Below, one piece after another: positions 17,679 to 25,612 of a DNA stretch of 64,000 bases (positions are counted from its first letter, which is position 1; each line of letters begins with the position of its first letter). This DNA comes from Jannaschia sp. S6380 (lineage in GTDB: Bacteria > Pseudomonadota > Alphaproteobacteria > Rhodobacterales > Rhodobacteraceae), in NCBI RefSeq assembly GCF_023015695.1, contig NZ_JALKAS010000001.1:1488001-1552000 (forward strand). Reading direction: 5' to 3'. Position numbers and translations under genes: made by a program. The notes below the pieces were generated by a model, which was given only the letters and a program-made list of their open reading frames with translations, ran no database searches and was not told where the DNA came from.

Positions 17679-18146
17679 ATGAACAGGATCACCGCAACCG
17701 GCCTGGCCATCTGTGCCGGCCTTTTCCTGGGACCCCTTGCCGCCGAGGCGCGCGGGCCCGGTCCGGACCGTCCCGCCTTCGGCGACGTGGATGCCGATGC
17801 CGACGGTCGGATCATGCCGGCAGAACTGGCGGCCTTCGGCGCGGAACGGCGCGCCGACCGGATGGATCGGGCCGACACGAATGGCGACGGCGTCCTGACC
17901 CGGGCCGAACTGCGCGCCGCATCGGAGGCCCGGACGGCGCGCCGTGTGGACGGCCTGATCCAGAGGCTGGACAAGGACGCCGACGGCGTGCTGAGCAAGG
18001 ACGAACTGCAAGCCGGTCCGGAACGGCGCGACACCGGCGCGCGACGCGCGCGCCAGTTTTCGCGGGCGGATAGCGACGGGGATGGTGCCATCGACGCGGC
18101 CGAATGGGACGCCGCCGTCGCCCGACATTCCCGTGGACGCAGGTAG
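17679..18146 (+). CDS. Periplasmic EF-hand calcium-binding protein
   Basis: Protein of 155 residues with a signal peptide (MNRITATGLAICAGLFLGPL, cleavage near AEA) and four EF-hand-like loops: DVDADADGRIMPAE, DRADTNGDGVLTRAE, DKDADGVLSKDE and DSDGDGAIDAAE. Loops 2 and 4 keep the D-x-N/D-x-D-G spacing and the final Glu needed for Ca2+. It heads a set of genes that continues with an ECF sigma factor 46 bases downstream, so it may sense or buffer divalent metal at the envelope. That role is inferred. Confidence 0.88.
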   Translation: MNRITATGLAICAGLFLGPLAAEARGPGPDRPAFGDVDADADGRIMPAELAAFGAERRADRMDRADTNGDGVLTRAELRAASEARTARRVDGLIQRLDKDADGVLSKDELQAGPERRDTGARRARQFSRADSDGDGAIDAAEWDAAVARHSRGRR

Positions 18147-18191
18147 GATCGAAGGGCGGGGCACAGGTGCCCTGCCCCGAGCGGGGGCCGC

Positions 18192-18758
18192 ATGGATGAC
18201 CGGGATCGCCGTCATGAAGCCGACCTTCTGGCCGCGGCCGGGCGCGGCGATGCCCGCGCCGCGGCGGCGCTGCTGGACCGGCTCGGGCCGCGCCTGATGG
18301 CGTTCGCCCTTCGCATGACCGGCGGCCACCGTCCCTTGGCCGAGGATGTCGTGCAGGAAGCGTTCCTGCGGCTTTGGCGCAGGGCGGATGACTGGGATGC
18401 CGACGGCCCGGCCAATATCGGAACCTGGCTGGGCCGTGTAGCTGCCAACCTGGCGGTGGACGCGCATCGGCGCGATGCCCGCCTGACGCCCCTGCCCGAA
18501 GGGGTGGAGTTCGCGGACGACGCCCCCTCGGCCTTGGCGGGCTTGATCCAGGCGGAGCGCCTGTCGGCGCTGGACGCCGCCCTTTTGCGAATGCCGGCCC
18601 GGCAGCGGCAGGCCGTGGTGCTCCGCCATGTCGAGGGCTATTCCAACCCGGACATCGCGGCCATGCTGGAATGCGGTGTCGAGGCCGTCGAGAGCCTGAC
18701 GGCCAGGGGAAAGCGGCGTCTGGCCGAACTGCTGGATGAAGGGGGTGAGAACGAATGA
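18192..18758 (+). CDS. ECF-type RNA polymerase sigma factor
   Basis: Protein of 188 residues with sigma-70 region 2 (LAEDVVQEAFLRLWRRADDW, residues about 52-72) and region 4 (PARQRQAVVLRHVEGYSNPD then a helix-turn-helix to RGKRRLAEL). There is no region 3 or region 1, as in ECF sigma factors. Its stop codon overlaps the start of a small membrane protein by 4 bases, the classic sigma/anti-sigma arrangement. The adjacent EF-hand and CpxP-like genes suggest an envelope- or metal-stress regulon. The target promoter was not identified in the sequence. Confidence 0.92.
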   Translation: MDDRDRRHEADLLAAAGRGDARAAAALLDRLGPRLMAFALRMTGGHRPLAEDVVQEAFLRLWRRADDWDADGPANIGTWLGRVAANLAVDAHRRDARLTPLPEGVEFADDAPSALAGLIQAERLSALDAALLRMPARQRQAVVLRHVEGYSNPDIAAMLECGVEAVESLTARGKRRLAELLDEGGENE

Positions 18759-19042
18759 CCGATCACGACCTGGAGAACCGCCTCCGCGACCTGCAATCAC
18801 GGGAGGTGCCGCTGCCCCGCGACTTGCGCGCCCGGATCCTGGCCGAGGTCCGACCGGCCCCGACCGCGCGCCGGTTGCCGTGGTGGGGCTGGGCCGGCAT
18901 GCCGGCGGCGACCGCTCTCGGCCTCTGGATCGGATTGATGCAGCCCGTGCTGGTACAGCAGATGCTGCCGCTCGGCACCGAGGAGGCCACGCTTTTGGGC
19001 GACCTGTTCGGCGGCGCCTTTCCGGAAGGAGAAAGCGGATGA
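18755..19042 (+). CDS. Putative anti-sigma factor (small single-pass protein)
   Basis: Protein of 95 residues: a charged N-terminal helix (MTDHDLENRLRDLQSREVPL), one hydrophobic span (WWGWAGMPAATALGLWIGLM) and a short periplasmic tail. It lacks a recognisable zinc-binding ASD motif (no H-x3-C-x2-C). It is called anti-sigma only because it is coupled to the ECF sigma gene (4-bp overlap) and has the expected topology. It is coupled again by a 4-bp overlap to the CpxP-like gene downstream. Confidence 0.7.
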   Translation: MTDHDLENRLRDLQSREVPLPRDLRARILAEVRPAPTARRLPWWGWAGMPAATALGLWIGLMQPVLVQQMLPLGTEEATLLGDLFGGAFPEGESG

Positions 19043-19470
19043 CCCAACCCTGGATGCGATGGCTGCTCGTGGCGTCGCTCTCGATCAATTTGCTGGTGGC
19101 CGGGGCCGTTCTGGCGGCGCTGGTGCAGGGGCGTACGGCAAGGACCGAACGCGCGGGCGGGCCACCGGAGATCGCGCTCCTGATCCGCGCGCTCGACCGT
19201 GACGACCGCGGTGCCCTGCTGCGTAAGCTGCGCGCCACAGACGGCATCCGCACCGGACGCGACAGTATGGCCGCCGCGCGGGCACGCATGATCGGGGCGC
19301 TGCGATCGGAAACCTTCGACCGCGCCGCATTCGAGGCCGCCCTGACCGAACAGCAAGCCATCCGTGGCCGGCTCTCGGCCCACGGCATTCCGATGATTGC
19401 CGCCTTCGTCGGGTCGCTGTCGGAAGAGGAACGGGCCGCGCTGGCCCGGGCCCTGAGGCGCCGGCGCTAG
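19039..19470 (+). CDS. Periplasmic heavy-metal-sensor / CpxP-like protein
   Basis: Protein of 143 residues with an N-terminal membrane anchor or signal (WMRWLLVASLSINLLVAGAV) and a long helical, Arg/Glu-rich periplasmic domain. The later FDRAAFEAALTEQQAIRGRL and GSLSEEERAALARALRRRR fit the heavy-metal-sensor (CnrX/CpxP-like) family. The start at 19039 overlaps the anti-sigma stop (ATGA). In CnrYXH-type systems the periplasmic sensor, anti-sigma and ECF sigma are encoded together, which is the arrangement here. The metal ligands of CnrX are not evident, so metal sensing is unproven. Confidence 0.8.
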   Translation: MTQPWMRWLLVASLSINLLVAGAVLAALVQGRTARTERAGGPPEIALLIRALDRDDRGALLRKLRATDGIRTGRDSMAAARARMIGALRSETFDRAAFEAALTEQQAIRGRLSAHGIPMIAAFVGSLSEEERAALARALRRRR

Positions 19471-20879
19471 CTCGCCGCCGCGAGGCGGACGCGGTTCCGG
19501 CCGTCGTCCTTCGCCGAATAGAGTGCCCGGTCCACCGTCTCCATCGCGCGGGAGGCCGCGTCTTCGCACTCCTCCATCATGGCGACGCCGAGCGACAGGG
19601 TGACAGACAGTTCGCCCTCGCCCACCGGTATGCGCAGCGACTGGACGGCGGCGCGCAGGCGTTCGGCGACCACGCGAACCTGCGCCAGGTCCGAATCCGG
19701 CAGGATGGCGAGGAACTCCTCTCCGCCGATGCGAGCCACCAGATCCTCGGCGCGCAGGCTTTCCTGCAGGACCTTGGCGACCTTCGACAGGACCAGGTCG
19801 CCCACCGGGTGACCATAGGTGTCGTTCACCCGCTTGAAATGATCGATATCCATCAGGACGACGCCCGCGCGGATGCCCTGCGCGCGGCAGCGCGTGGCCA
19901 CACGGTCGAGATGGCCCAGACCGAACCGCCGGTTGTGCAGCCCGGTCAACGGGTCGATCACGGCCAGCTTCAGCCCCGTGTCGAGCGTGTCGCGCATGCG
20001 GTCCGCCCGCTTCTTGCGGGCCAGCTGCGTGCGGATGCGCATGGCGATTTCGTCGGTCGGGAACGGATGGTAGCCCACATCCGCCGCCCCGAGATCGAGC
20101 GCCGTGGCCGCGCGCTCGCTGTCGCCCGGCGGCAGCAGCATGATGAACGCGGCATGACGCGTCGCGCCCCGCGAGCGGAGTTCGGACATCAGGCGCAGCC
20201 CGTCGTTGCGCCCGCCCAGATCGGCGTCGATCAGGAACAGGTCGGGCGCCATCTCGGCCGTCATGGCAAGCGCACCGTCGCGATCCACGATGCTGACCGC
20301 CTCGCGGAACAGCGGACGCAGGCGGTCGCGCTGGACCGGCAGCCAGGTGGCGTCGTTTCCGCCGATCATCGCGATCCGCCCCTCGACCGGGGAAGGTTTG
20401 GCACTGAACGAGGCCTGCCCCGCCGCCTCGGCGAAGCCACAGGGCGCGGCGGGTGGCGCGGCCATCTCGAGCAACGCCCCGCCGCGCGCCTCGTAGTCGC
20501 GCTCCGCCTCGCGGGTGCGCAGAAGCGACCGAACACGGGCCAGCAGCGCGATTTCGTCCACCGGCTTGGACAGGAAGTCGTCGGCGCCGGCCGACAGCCC
20601 GTCCATCCGCGCCTCCATATCGTCGGACGCGGTCACGAGGATCACGGGGATGGTGGCGGTGTCGGGGTCGGCGCGCAGCCTGCGGCAGGTGTCGGCCCCC
20701 GTCATGCCGGGCATCATCATGTCCATGATGATGATGTCGATGCCGCCGCCGGCCGCGATCTCCAGCGCCTCGGGGCCACTGGCGGCGGGCACGACCTCGT
20801 ACCGGGCGGCGGCCAGCTTGACCTTCATCACGATACGGTTCGTGGCGACGTCGTCGACGATGAGGATCCGTCCGGACAT
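19467..20879 (-). CDS. pleD: PleD-like diguanylate cyclase response regulator
   Basis: Cytosolic protein of 470 residues with REC-REC-GGDEF architecture. REC1 (1-125) has phosphoacceptor Asp in DIIIMDMMMPG (about residue 53) and the switch Lys in FLSKPVDE. REC2 (about 165-300) is degenerate but keeps LFLIDADLGG. The cyclase domain has DPLTGLHNRR, MDIDHFKRVNDTYGH and the active-site ARIGGEEFLAIL. No clear RxxD I-site is seen just before GGEEF (RAEDLVARIGGEEF does offer R-A-E-D). It makes c-di-GMP and probably controls the motile-sessile switch. It diverges from a DUF3572 gene, the usual neighbour in this group. Confidence 0.92.
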   Translation of the reverse strand: MSGRILIVDDVATNRIVMKVKLAAARYEVVPAASGPEALEIAAGGGIDIIIMDMMMPGMTGADTCRRLRADPDTATIPVILVTASDDMEARMDGLSAGADDFLSKPVDEIALLARVRSLLRTREAERDYEARGGALLEMAAPPAAPCGFAEAAGQASFSAKPSPVEGRIAMIGGNDATWLPVQRDRLRPLFREAVSIVDRDGALAMTAEMAPDLFLIDADLGGRNDGLRLMSELRSRGATRHAAFIMLLPPGDSERAATALDLGAADVGYHPFPTDEIAMRIRTQLARKKRADRMRDTLDTGLKLAVIDPLTGLHNRRFGLGHLDRVATRCRAQGIRAGVVLMDIDHFKRVNDTYGHPVGDLVLSKVAKVLQESLRAEDLVARIGGEEFLAILPDSDLAQVRVVAERLRAAVQSLRIPVGEGELSVTLSLGVAMMEECEDAASRAMETVDRALYSAKDDGRNRVRLAAAS

Positions 20880-20970
20880 TGCGGTTTTCTCGTGAATGGC
20901 GCTTCGATTGCGGTCAGTAATCCGCCATGAAGGTTAACAAAAGGTTTCAATGAGCTCGGGGAGCACGCGA

Positions 20971-21246
20971 ATGACGCAGGATGACGCCGAAGTGATCGCG
21001 CTGGGGGCGCTGGGATGGCTGGCGCAGGCGGATCTGCTGGATGCCTTCCAGAACAGCACGGGCGCCGATCGCGATACGATACGCGGCGCCGCGAAGGAGC
21101 CCGAGTTCCTGGGCGCGGTTCTGGATTTCGTGCTGATGGACGACATGTGGGTCGCCGGCGCATGCGAGACGCTGTCGCTGCCGCACCAGGAGTTGCTGGC
21201 CGCGCGCACGGCGCTGCCGGGCGGGAACCTGCCGCACTGGACCTGA
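20971..21246 (+). CDS. DUF3572 protein
   Basis: Protein of 91 residues, helical. MTQDDAEVIALGALGWLAQA opens it, GAAKEPEFLGAVLDFVLMDD is the family core, and ALPGGNLPHWT closes it. DUF3572 members are alphaproteobacterial and usually lie beside pleD-like genes, as here; function unknown. An upstream in-frame ATG at 20950 exists, but GGGGAG sits 8 bases before 20971, so that start is preferred. The stop lies 38 bases from the end of the convergent binding-protein gene. Confidence 0.85.
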   Translation: MTQDDAEVIALGALGWLAQADLLDAFQNSTGADRDTIRGAAKEPEFLGAVLDFVLMDDMWVAGACETLSLPHQELLAARTALPGGNLPHWT

Positions 21247-21284
21247 CGCGCCGGCGACGGCGGACGCGCCGCCCGGCGATCTCC

Positions 21285-23120
21285 CTACTCCTCGAACCAC
21301 CAGATATCGGGCTGGAAGCCGATCCAGTCCCCGTAGATCGGAAGTCGGTCGGCGGGGTAATTCAGGTCCTTGTCATGGGCGATCCAGCTGACGGGATTGT
21401 GCCAGATCGGAATGACGTAGCGGCCCGCCGTCAGCACCCGGTCCAGCGCCTTGACGGCTGCGACGTAGCCTTCCTGCGTCTCGGCGCCCAGCATCGCGTC
21501 GATCATCGCCGTGATCGCCGGATCGTCGGCACCCATCAGGTTTCGGCTGCCGGGCGTCTCGACACCGTCGGGGCCCCAATAGGCGGTCTGTTCGTTGCCC
21601 GGGCTCAGCGACAGGCCCCACTGGTACCACATCATGTCGAATTCATAATTGACAGTGCGGTCCTTGAACTGCGCGCTGTCGACGGCGACGGGACGGGCCT
21701 CGACGCCGAGGCGCCGCAGCGACTCGACATAGATGTCGACGATCGACTGGACCTCGGACGACCCGCTCTGCACCAGGATCTCGAAGGAGAGGGGACCGTC
21801 CGGGCCGGTCATAACGCCGTCCTGCACCTCGTATCCGGCTTCGGCCAGCAGGCGCGTCGCGGTCCGCAGCCCCCGCCGGTCGGCCACCTGCCCGTCCGAG
21901 GACGGCAGGACGTAGCCTTCCATCGTTCCCGGCAGCAGGTCGTCGGCATGAGGTTCAAGCAGCTCGGCGACACGTCCCTCGGCGGGGCCTGCCGTCATGC
22001 CGAGCGGCGAGTTGGCGAAATAGGACGTGATGCGTGGCTGCGCGCCGGCATTGATGACGTTGTTGACGTAGTCGAAATTGAACGCCTGGATCATGGCCTC
22101 GCGCACACGCCAGTCGTCGAAGGGCGCGCGTCGGGTATTCATGACCAGACCCGTCATGCCGGTCGGACGCTCATGCGGGATCTCCGACAGGACGATCTCG
22201 CCGGACTGCACGGCCGGAAAGTCGTAGTCGCGCGCCCAGGCCGTCGCGTTCGTCTCGCGCATGGTCGACAGCTCGCCGGCCTTGAACGCCTCGAAATGCG
22301 CGGTCGCGTCGCCGAAGAACTCCATCCGGATCGTGTCGACATTGTTCGTGCCCCGCCGGAACGGGTGATCGGCGCCCCAGTAATCCTCGTTCCGGGTCAG
22401 CTCGACGAAACGGCCGGCATCGAAATCGGTGATGACATAGGGCGCGGTGGTGATCGGGATGTTGCCCAGACCGGACCGGAAGAACGCGTCCTCGTCCTCG
22501 GCATATTGCGCGGCCTTCATGATGGGACGGTATCCCAGCGTCATCAGCAGCTCGCGGTCCGGCGCGCCGATGGTGAAGCGGATGCCCCGTTCGCCCACCT
22601 TCTCGACGTTCTCGACCTTGGAGAAGGCAGCGCGGTAGCGGCCGTTCGCCCCCTCCCGCCCCAGAATGTTCCAGGACCAGATGACGTCCTCGGGCGTGAC
22701 GGGCGTACCGTCGGAAAACCGGGCCTCGGGGTTCAGGGTGAAGGTGATTTGTGTCTCGTCCTCGTTCACCTCGACGGTCTCGGCCAACAGGCCGTAAAGC
22801 GTGAACGGTTCGTCCCAGCTGCGCCCCAGAAGGGACTCGTAGGCCAGAAAGCGCAGCTGCCATGGCACGCTGCCCTGCTGGATGTGGGGGTTGAGGCTGT
22901 CGAAGCTGCCGACCTGGCCATCCGAGAACGTTCCGCCCTTCGGCGCATCGGGGTTCACATACGGAAGATGCGCGTATCCGGAGGGCAGCGCAGGCTCGCC
23001 GTAAAGGGCGATTCCATGACCGTCCGCGATCGCCTGATGCGCGATTCCCGCCGCCGCGGCGAATGCTGCAAATGCGCATATCGGGAACGCGAATCGTGAG
23101 AAACGATTGTTCATCATCAT
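21285..23120 (-). CDS. YejA-like peptide ABC transporter substrate-binding protein, orphan
   Basis: Periplasmic solute-binding protein, family 5 (SBP_bac_5), about 611 residues. A signal peptide (FAFPICAFAAFAAAAGIAHQ) ends near AIADG. The mature start HGIALYGEPALPSGYAHLPY and the segment FDSLNPHIQQG match the YejA group, which delivers oligopeptides or microcin-like peptides. Three consecutive ATGs at 23120-23112 leave the start uncertain; GCAGGT precedes the first. No permease or ATPase genes are adjacent, so it must work with components elsewhere. A strong palindrome and a small-RNA promoter lie upstream. Confidence 0.88.
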   Translation of the reverse strand: MMMNNRFSRFAFPICAFAAFAAAAGIAHQAIADGHGIALYGEPALPSGYAHLPYVNPDAPKGGTFSDGQVGSFDSLNPHIQQGSVPWQLRFLAYESLLGRSWDEPFTLYGLLAETVEVNEDETQITFTLNPEARFSDGTPVTPEDVIWSWNILGREGANGRYRAAFSKVENVEKVGERGIRFTIGAPDRELLMTLGYRPIMKAAQYAEDEDAFFRSGLGNIPITTAPYVITDFDAGRFVELTRNEDYWGADHPFRRGTNNVDTIRMEFFGDATAHFEAFKAGELSTMRETNATAWARDYDFPAVQSGEIVLSEIPHERPTGMTGLVMNTRRAPFDDWRVREAMIQAFNFDYVNNVINAGAQPRITSYFANSPLGMTAGPAEGRVAELLEPHADDLLPGTMEGYVLPSSDGQVADRRGLRTATRLLAEAGYEVQDGVMTGPDGPLSFEILVQSGSSEVQSIVDIYVESLRRLGVEARPVAVDSAQFKDRTVNYEFDMMWYQWGLSLSPGNEQTAYWGPDGVETPGSRNLMGADDPAITAMIDAMLGAETQEGYVAAVKALDRVLTAGRYVIPIWHNPVSWIAHDKDLNYPADRLPIYGDWIGFQPDIWWFEE

Positions 23121-23169
23121 GTTACCTGCCCCTAACGTGCTGCCTGGGTTGACATTTATCTGATTCATT

Positions 23170-23182
23170 TGGTCGCAGACCA
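23170..23182. promoter_or_regulatory. Palindrome TGGTC-N3-GACCA upstream of the binding-protein gene
   Basis: TGGTC (23170-23174) and GACCA (23178-23182) form a perfect inverted repeat around GCA. It lies 50 bases upstream of the YejA-like gene and 13 bases before the small-RNA -35 box, so a bound regulator could affect either. GntR/FCD regulators often use GGTC/GACC arms; assignment to that family is a guess. Confidence 0.4.
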
Positions 23183-23194
23183 GTGAATATTCTC

Positions 23195-23223
23195 TTGGAC
23201 TCTGCCGGACGAGCGTCTATAAC
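23195..23223 (+). promoter_or_regulatory. Sigma-70 type promoter for the candidate small RNA
   Basis: TTGGAC (23195-23200) and TATAAC (23218-23223) are separated by exactly 17 bases, close to the TTGACA/TATAAT consensus. The expected start is an A near 23230. No ORF with a ribosome site follows; a terminator does, 47 bases later. Confidence 0.65.
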
Positions 23224-23229
23224 GGCGTT

Positions 23230-23305
23230 ACTGCTCGATAGGTTTCTTGCCTGTATGAAACCTGCCTCAATGACTGAACGCCGGCCTTGTGCCGGCGTTT
23301 TTTTT
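23230..23305 (+). ncRNA. Candidate intergenic small RNA (about 76 nt)
   Basis: A promoter-to-terminator unit with no coding content. After the predicted start, AGGTTTC (23240-23246) pairs with GAAACCT (23257-23263) around a 10-base pyrimidine-rich loop containing TTGCCTG. A short single-stranded CCTGCCTC-like region follows, then a strong terminator. GC is about 48% over 23221-23280, below the flanks. This is the layout of an Hfq-type trans-acting sRNA: seed in loop 1, Rho-independent end. It could belong to a known alphaproteobacterial sRNA family (for example alpha-r14/suhB-like), which I cannot confirm by eye. Confidence 0.6.
23277..23305 (+). terminator. Strong Rho-independent terminator
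   Basis: AACGCCGGC (23277-23285) and GCCGGCGTT (23291-23299) form a perfect 9-bp stem around CTTGT, followed without a break by eight T residues (23298-23305). It is the clearest intrinsic terminator in the window and follows no protein gene, which supports the small-RNA call. Confidence 0.88.
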
Positions 23306-23430
23306 GGTCCTCCCTTTGGGCGTGTCAGTCAACGGCGCGGATGCCGGTCCGCGGGTTTCGGCCATCGGCACTTCACTTCGCATCCGCAGCATCTATTGTC
23401 CGGCCCAGACCGACAGAGGAAAGGGACACC

Positions 23431-24204
23431 ATGACGCTGCAAGGGAAGACCGCCATCGTAACCGGCTCGAACTCCGGCATCGGGCTGGGGATCGCGCGAA
23501 GCTTCGCGGCCGGCGGGCTGAATGTCGTGCTCAACTCCTACAGCGACACCGAAGAGGATCACGCCCTGGCCGCCGATCTTGCCAAAGAGCACGGGGTGGA
23601 GGTGCGCTACATCCAGGCGGACCTCTCCTCGGGCGAGGCCGCGCGCGGTCTGGTCGAGAGCGCCGGGCGCTGCGACATTCTGGTGAACAACGCCGGCATC
23701 CAGCATGTTGCCCCGGTCGAGAACTTCCCCGCCGGGAAATGGGACGCGATCATCGCGATCAACCTGTCCTCGGCGTTTCACACCACCGCGGCCGCCCTGC
23801 CGATGATGCGCGCGGCCGGATGGGGGCGCGTCATCAACATCGCCTCGGCCCATGGCCTGCGGGCGAGCCCCTACAAGTCCGCCTATGTCGCCGCCAAGCA
23901 CGGGATCGTCGGGATGACCAAGGTCGTCGCCTTGGAGACCGCCGAGGAGCCGATCACCGCGAACGCGATCTGCCCGGGCTATGTTCTGACGCCGCTGGTC
24001 GAAAGCCAGATCCCTGACACGATGAAGGAATACGGAATGGACCGTGATACGGCGATCCGCGAGGTGCTGCTCAAGCGCCAGCCTTCCAAGGAATTCGCCA
24101 CCACGGACCAGCTAGGCGGGACGGCGCTGTTTCTTTGTTCCGACCACGCCGCGCAGATCACCGGCACGACGATCAGCGTCGATGGCGGGTGGACGGCCGT
24201 ATGA
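23431..24204 (+). CDS. bdhA: 3-hydroxybutyrate dehydrogenase
   Basis: SDR enzyme of 257 residues that interconverts D-3-hydroxybutyrate and acetoacetate with NAD+, in polyhydroxybutyrate turnover. The nucleotide-binding loop is VTGSNSGIGLGIA, then NNAG (ILVNNAGIQHVAPVENF), the catalytic Ser in IASAHGL, Tyr-x3-Lys in YVAAKHG, and the HBDH-typical ICPGYVLTPLVESQIPD. The C-terminal GTTISVDGGWTAV is standard. It starts at 23431 after AGAGGAAAGGG. It is the first gene of a three-gene block whose members overlap by 4 bases and end in a patatin-like lipase, a common PHB-linked arrangement in this group. Confidence 0.95.
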   Translation: MTLQGKTAIVTGSNSGIGLGIARSFAAGGLNVVLNSYSDTEEDHALAADLAKEHGVEVRYIQADLSSGEAARGLVESAGRCDILVNNAGIQHVAPVENFPAGKWDAIIAINLSSAFHTTAAALPMMRAAGWGRVINIASAHGLRASPYKSAYVAAKHGIVGMTKVVALETAEEPITANAICPGYVLTPLVESQIPDTMKEYGMDRDTAIREVLLKRQPSKEFATTDQLGGTALFLCSDHAAQITGTTISVDGGWTAV

Positions 24205-24533
24205 CCGACAACCCGGCCACCACCCCGCCCGAGCGTCTTGAGATCGAGGATCGTTTCCTCGACGGCTCGACCTTCACCCGCGTCAGTCTCAAGGGCGCGG
24301 TCGTGGCCGACAGCCACCTGATGGGCGCCCGCATCGACGACGTGAACGCCGAAGGCATGGTGTTCGAGAACGTGAACTTGGGCGGGACGCGCTTCCACGA
24401 CGTGAACCTTACCGGCGCGTCGATCGACCACGCCAACCTGTCCGGCCTGGCGATCACCAATGCCAACCTGGACGGAATGACCATCGACGGCATCGCGGTG
24501 ACGGACCTTCTGGCCAAGTGGCAGGCCGGATGA
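24201..24533 (+). CDS. Pentapeptide-repeat protein
   Basis: Protein of 110 residues. From about residue 20 it shows pentapeptide A(D/N)LxX-type turns: GSTFTRVSLKGAVVADSHLM, GMVFENVNLGGTRFHDVNLT and the clean run GASIDHANLSGLAITNANLD. This predicts a right-handed quadrilateral beta-helix of about 4-5 coils. Translational coupling on both sides (ATGA with bdhA and with the patatin gene) suggests a partner of those enzymes; function unknown. No signal peptide; cytosolic. Confidence 0.85.
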   Translation: MTDNPATTPPERLEIEDRFLDGSTFTRVSLKGAVVADSHLMGARIDDVNAEGMVFENVNLGGTRFHDVNLTGASIDHANLSGLAITNANLDGMTIDGIAVTDLLAKWQAG

Positions 24534-25543
24534 CGCCCAAGCGTATCAATCTGGCGTTGCAGGGCGGCGGTGCGCATGGCGCGTTCACCTGGGGCGTGCT
24601 GGACCGGCTGCTGGCGGACGAACGGCTGGAGATCGCGGGCATCAGCGGCACCAGTGCGGGCGCCCTGAACGGGGCGGCGGTGAAGGCGGGGCTCGCCGCG
24701 GGGTCGCGCGACTTGGCTCGCGAGACGCTTGAATCGGTCTGGACGGCCGTCGGCGCGCTGACCGACGAACGCTGGACGCCATGGCTGACGGCGTTCTCGC
24801 CCATGGCCGTCAGCTATGCGATCGAGATGTCGCCCGGATACCAGATGGCCGACAACTGGAGCCGCGCGGTCAGCCCCTATGCCGGGTCCAGCCTGACGCA
24901 GGACGCGTTTCGCGACATCGTCGGCGCCATGAGCTTCGACGCGATCTGCTCCGACCGGGGCCCCGAGTTCCACATCTGCGCGACCAACGTTCGGACCGGC
25001 AAGATCCGGCTGTTCACCCGCGATGCGATCACGCCCGACGCGATCCTCGCCTCCGCCTGTCTGCCAACCCTGTTCCCGGCGGTCGAGATCGACGGCGAGG
25101 CCTATTGGGACGGCGGCTATACCGGCAATCCGGCGCTGTTTCCGCTGTTCGACGCGAAGCTGCCGCGCGACATCCTGATCGTGAACATCAACCCGCTGGA
25201 ACGTCCCGAGGTGCCGATCACGGCCCGCGACATCCAGAACCGCATCAACGAGATCAGCTTCAACACCTCGCTGCTGCGGGAGTTGCGGGCCGTCGCCTTC
25301 GTCCAGCGGCTGGTGCGTGACGGCAAGATCCCGGCGGGATCGATGAAGGACGTGCTCGTCCACATGATCGCCGACGACGCCCTGATGCGGCAGCTTTCGG
25401 TGGCGACCAAGGTCGTGCCGAACCCGGTCATCCTGCACCAGCTCCGCGCCGCAGGGCACGCCGCCGCCGAGGTATTCCTGGACCGCGACCTGGCCGCCAT
25501 CGGCGAGAAATCCACCGTCGATCTGGGCGAGATGTTCGCCTGA
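24530..25543 (+). CDS. Patatin-like phospholipase / PHB-linked hydrolase
   Basis: Serine acyl hydrolase of 337 residues. The oxyanion loop LALQGGGAHGAFTWGVLDRL, the nucleophile elbow GISGTSAGALNG (Ser of G-T-S-A-G) and the catalytic Asp in YWDGGYTGNP complete the Ser-Asp dyad. Patatin-like proteins downstream of bdhA are thought to act on membrane lipid or intracellular polyhydroxybutyrate; no direct evidence here picks one. A GTG 12 bases upstream is in frame, but the ATG at 24530 overlaps the previous stop (ATGA) like the other joints in this operon. Confidence 0.93.
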   Translation: MTPKRINLALQGGGAHGAFTWGVLDRLLADERLEIAGISGTSAGALNGAAVKAGLAAGSRDLARETLESVWTAVGALTDERWTPWLTAFSPMAVSYAIEMSPGYQMADNWSRAVSPYAGSSLTQDAFRDIVGAMSFDAICSDRGPEFHICATNVRTGKIRLFTRDAITPDAILASACLPTLFPAVEIDGEAYWDGGYTGNPALFPLFDAKLPRDILIVNINPLERPEVPITARDIQNRINEISFNTSLLRELRAVAFVQRLVRDGKIPAGSMKDVLVHMIADDALMRQLSVATKVVPNPVILHQLRAAGHAAAEVFLDRDLAAIGEKSTVDLGEMFA

Positions 25544-25612
25544 TCCGCCCGGGCCGTGGGAACCGCCCAATTCGTCCTCGCGTTTGTCCCCGCACGACCG
25601 AGGAGGCACGAC

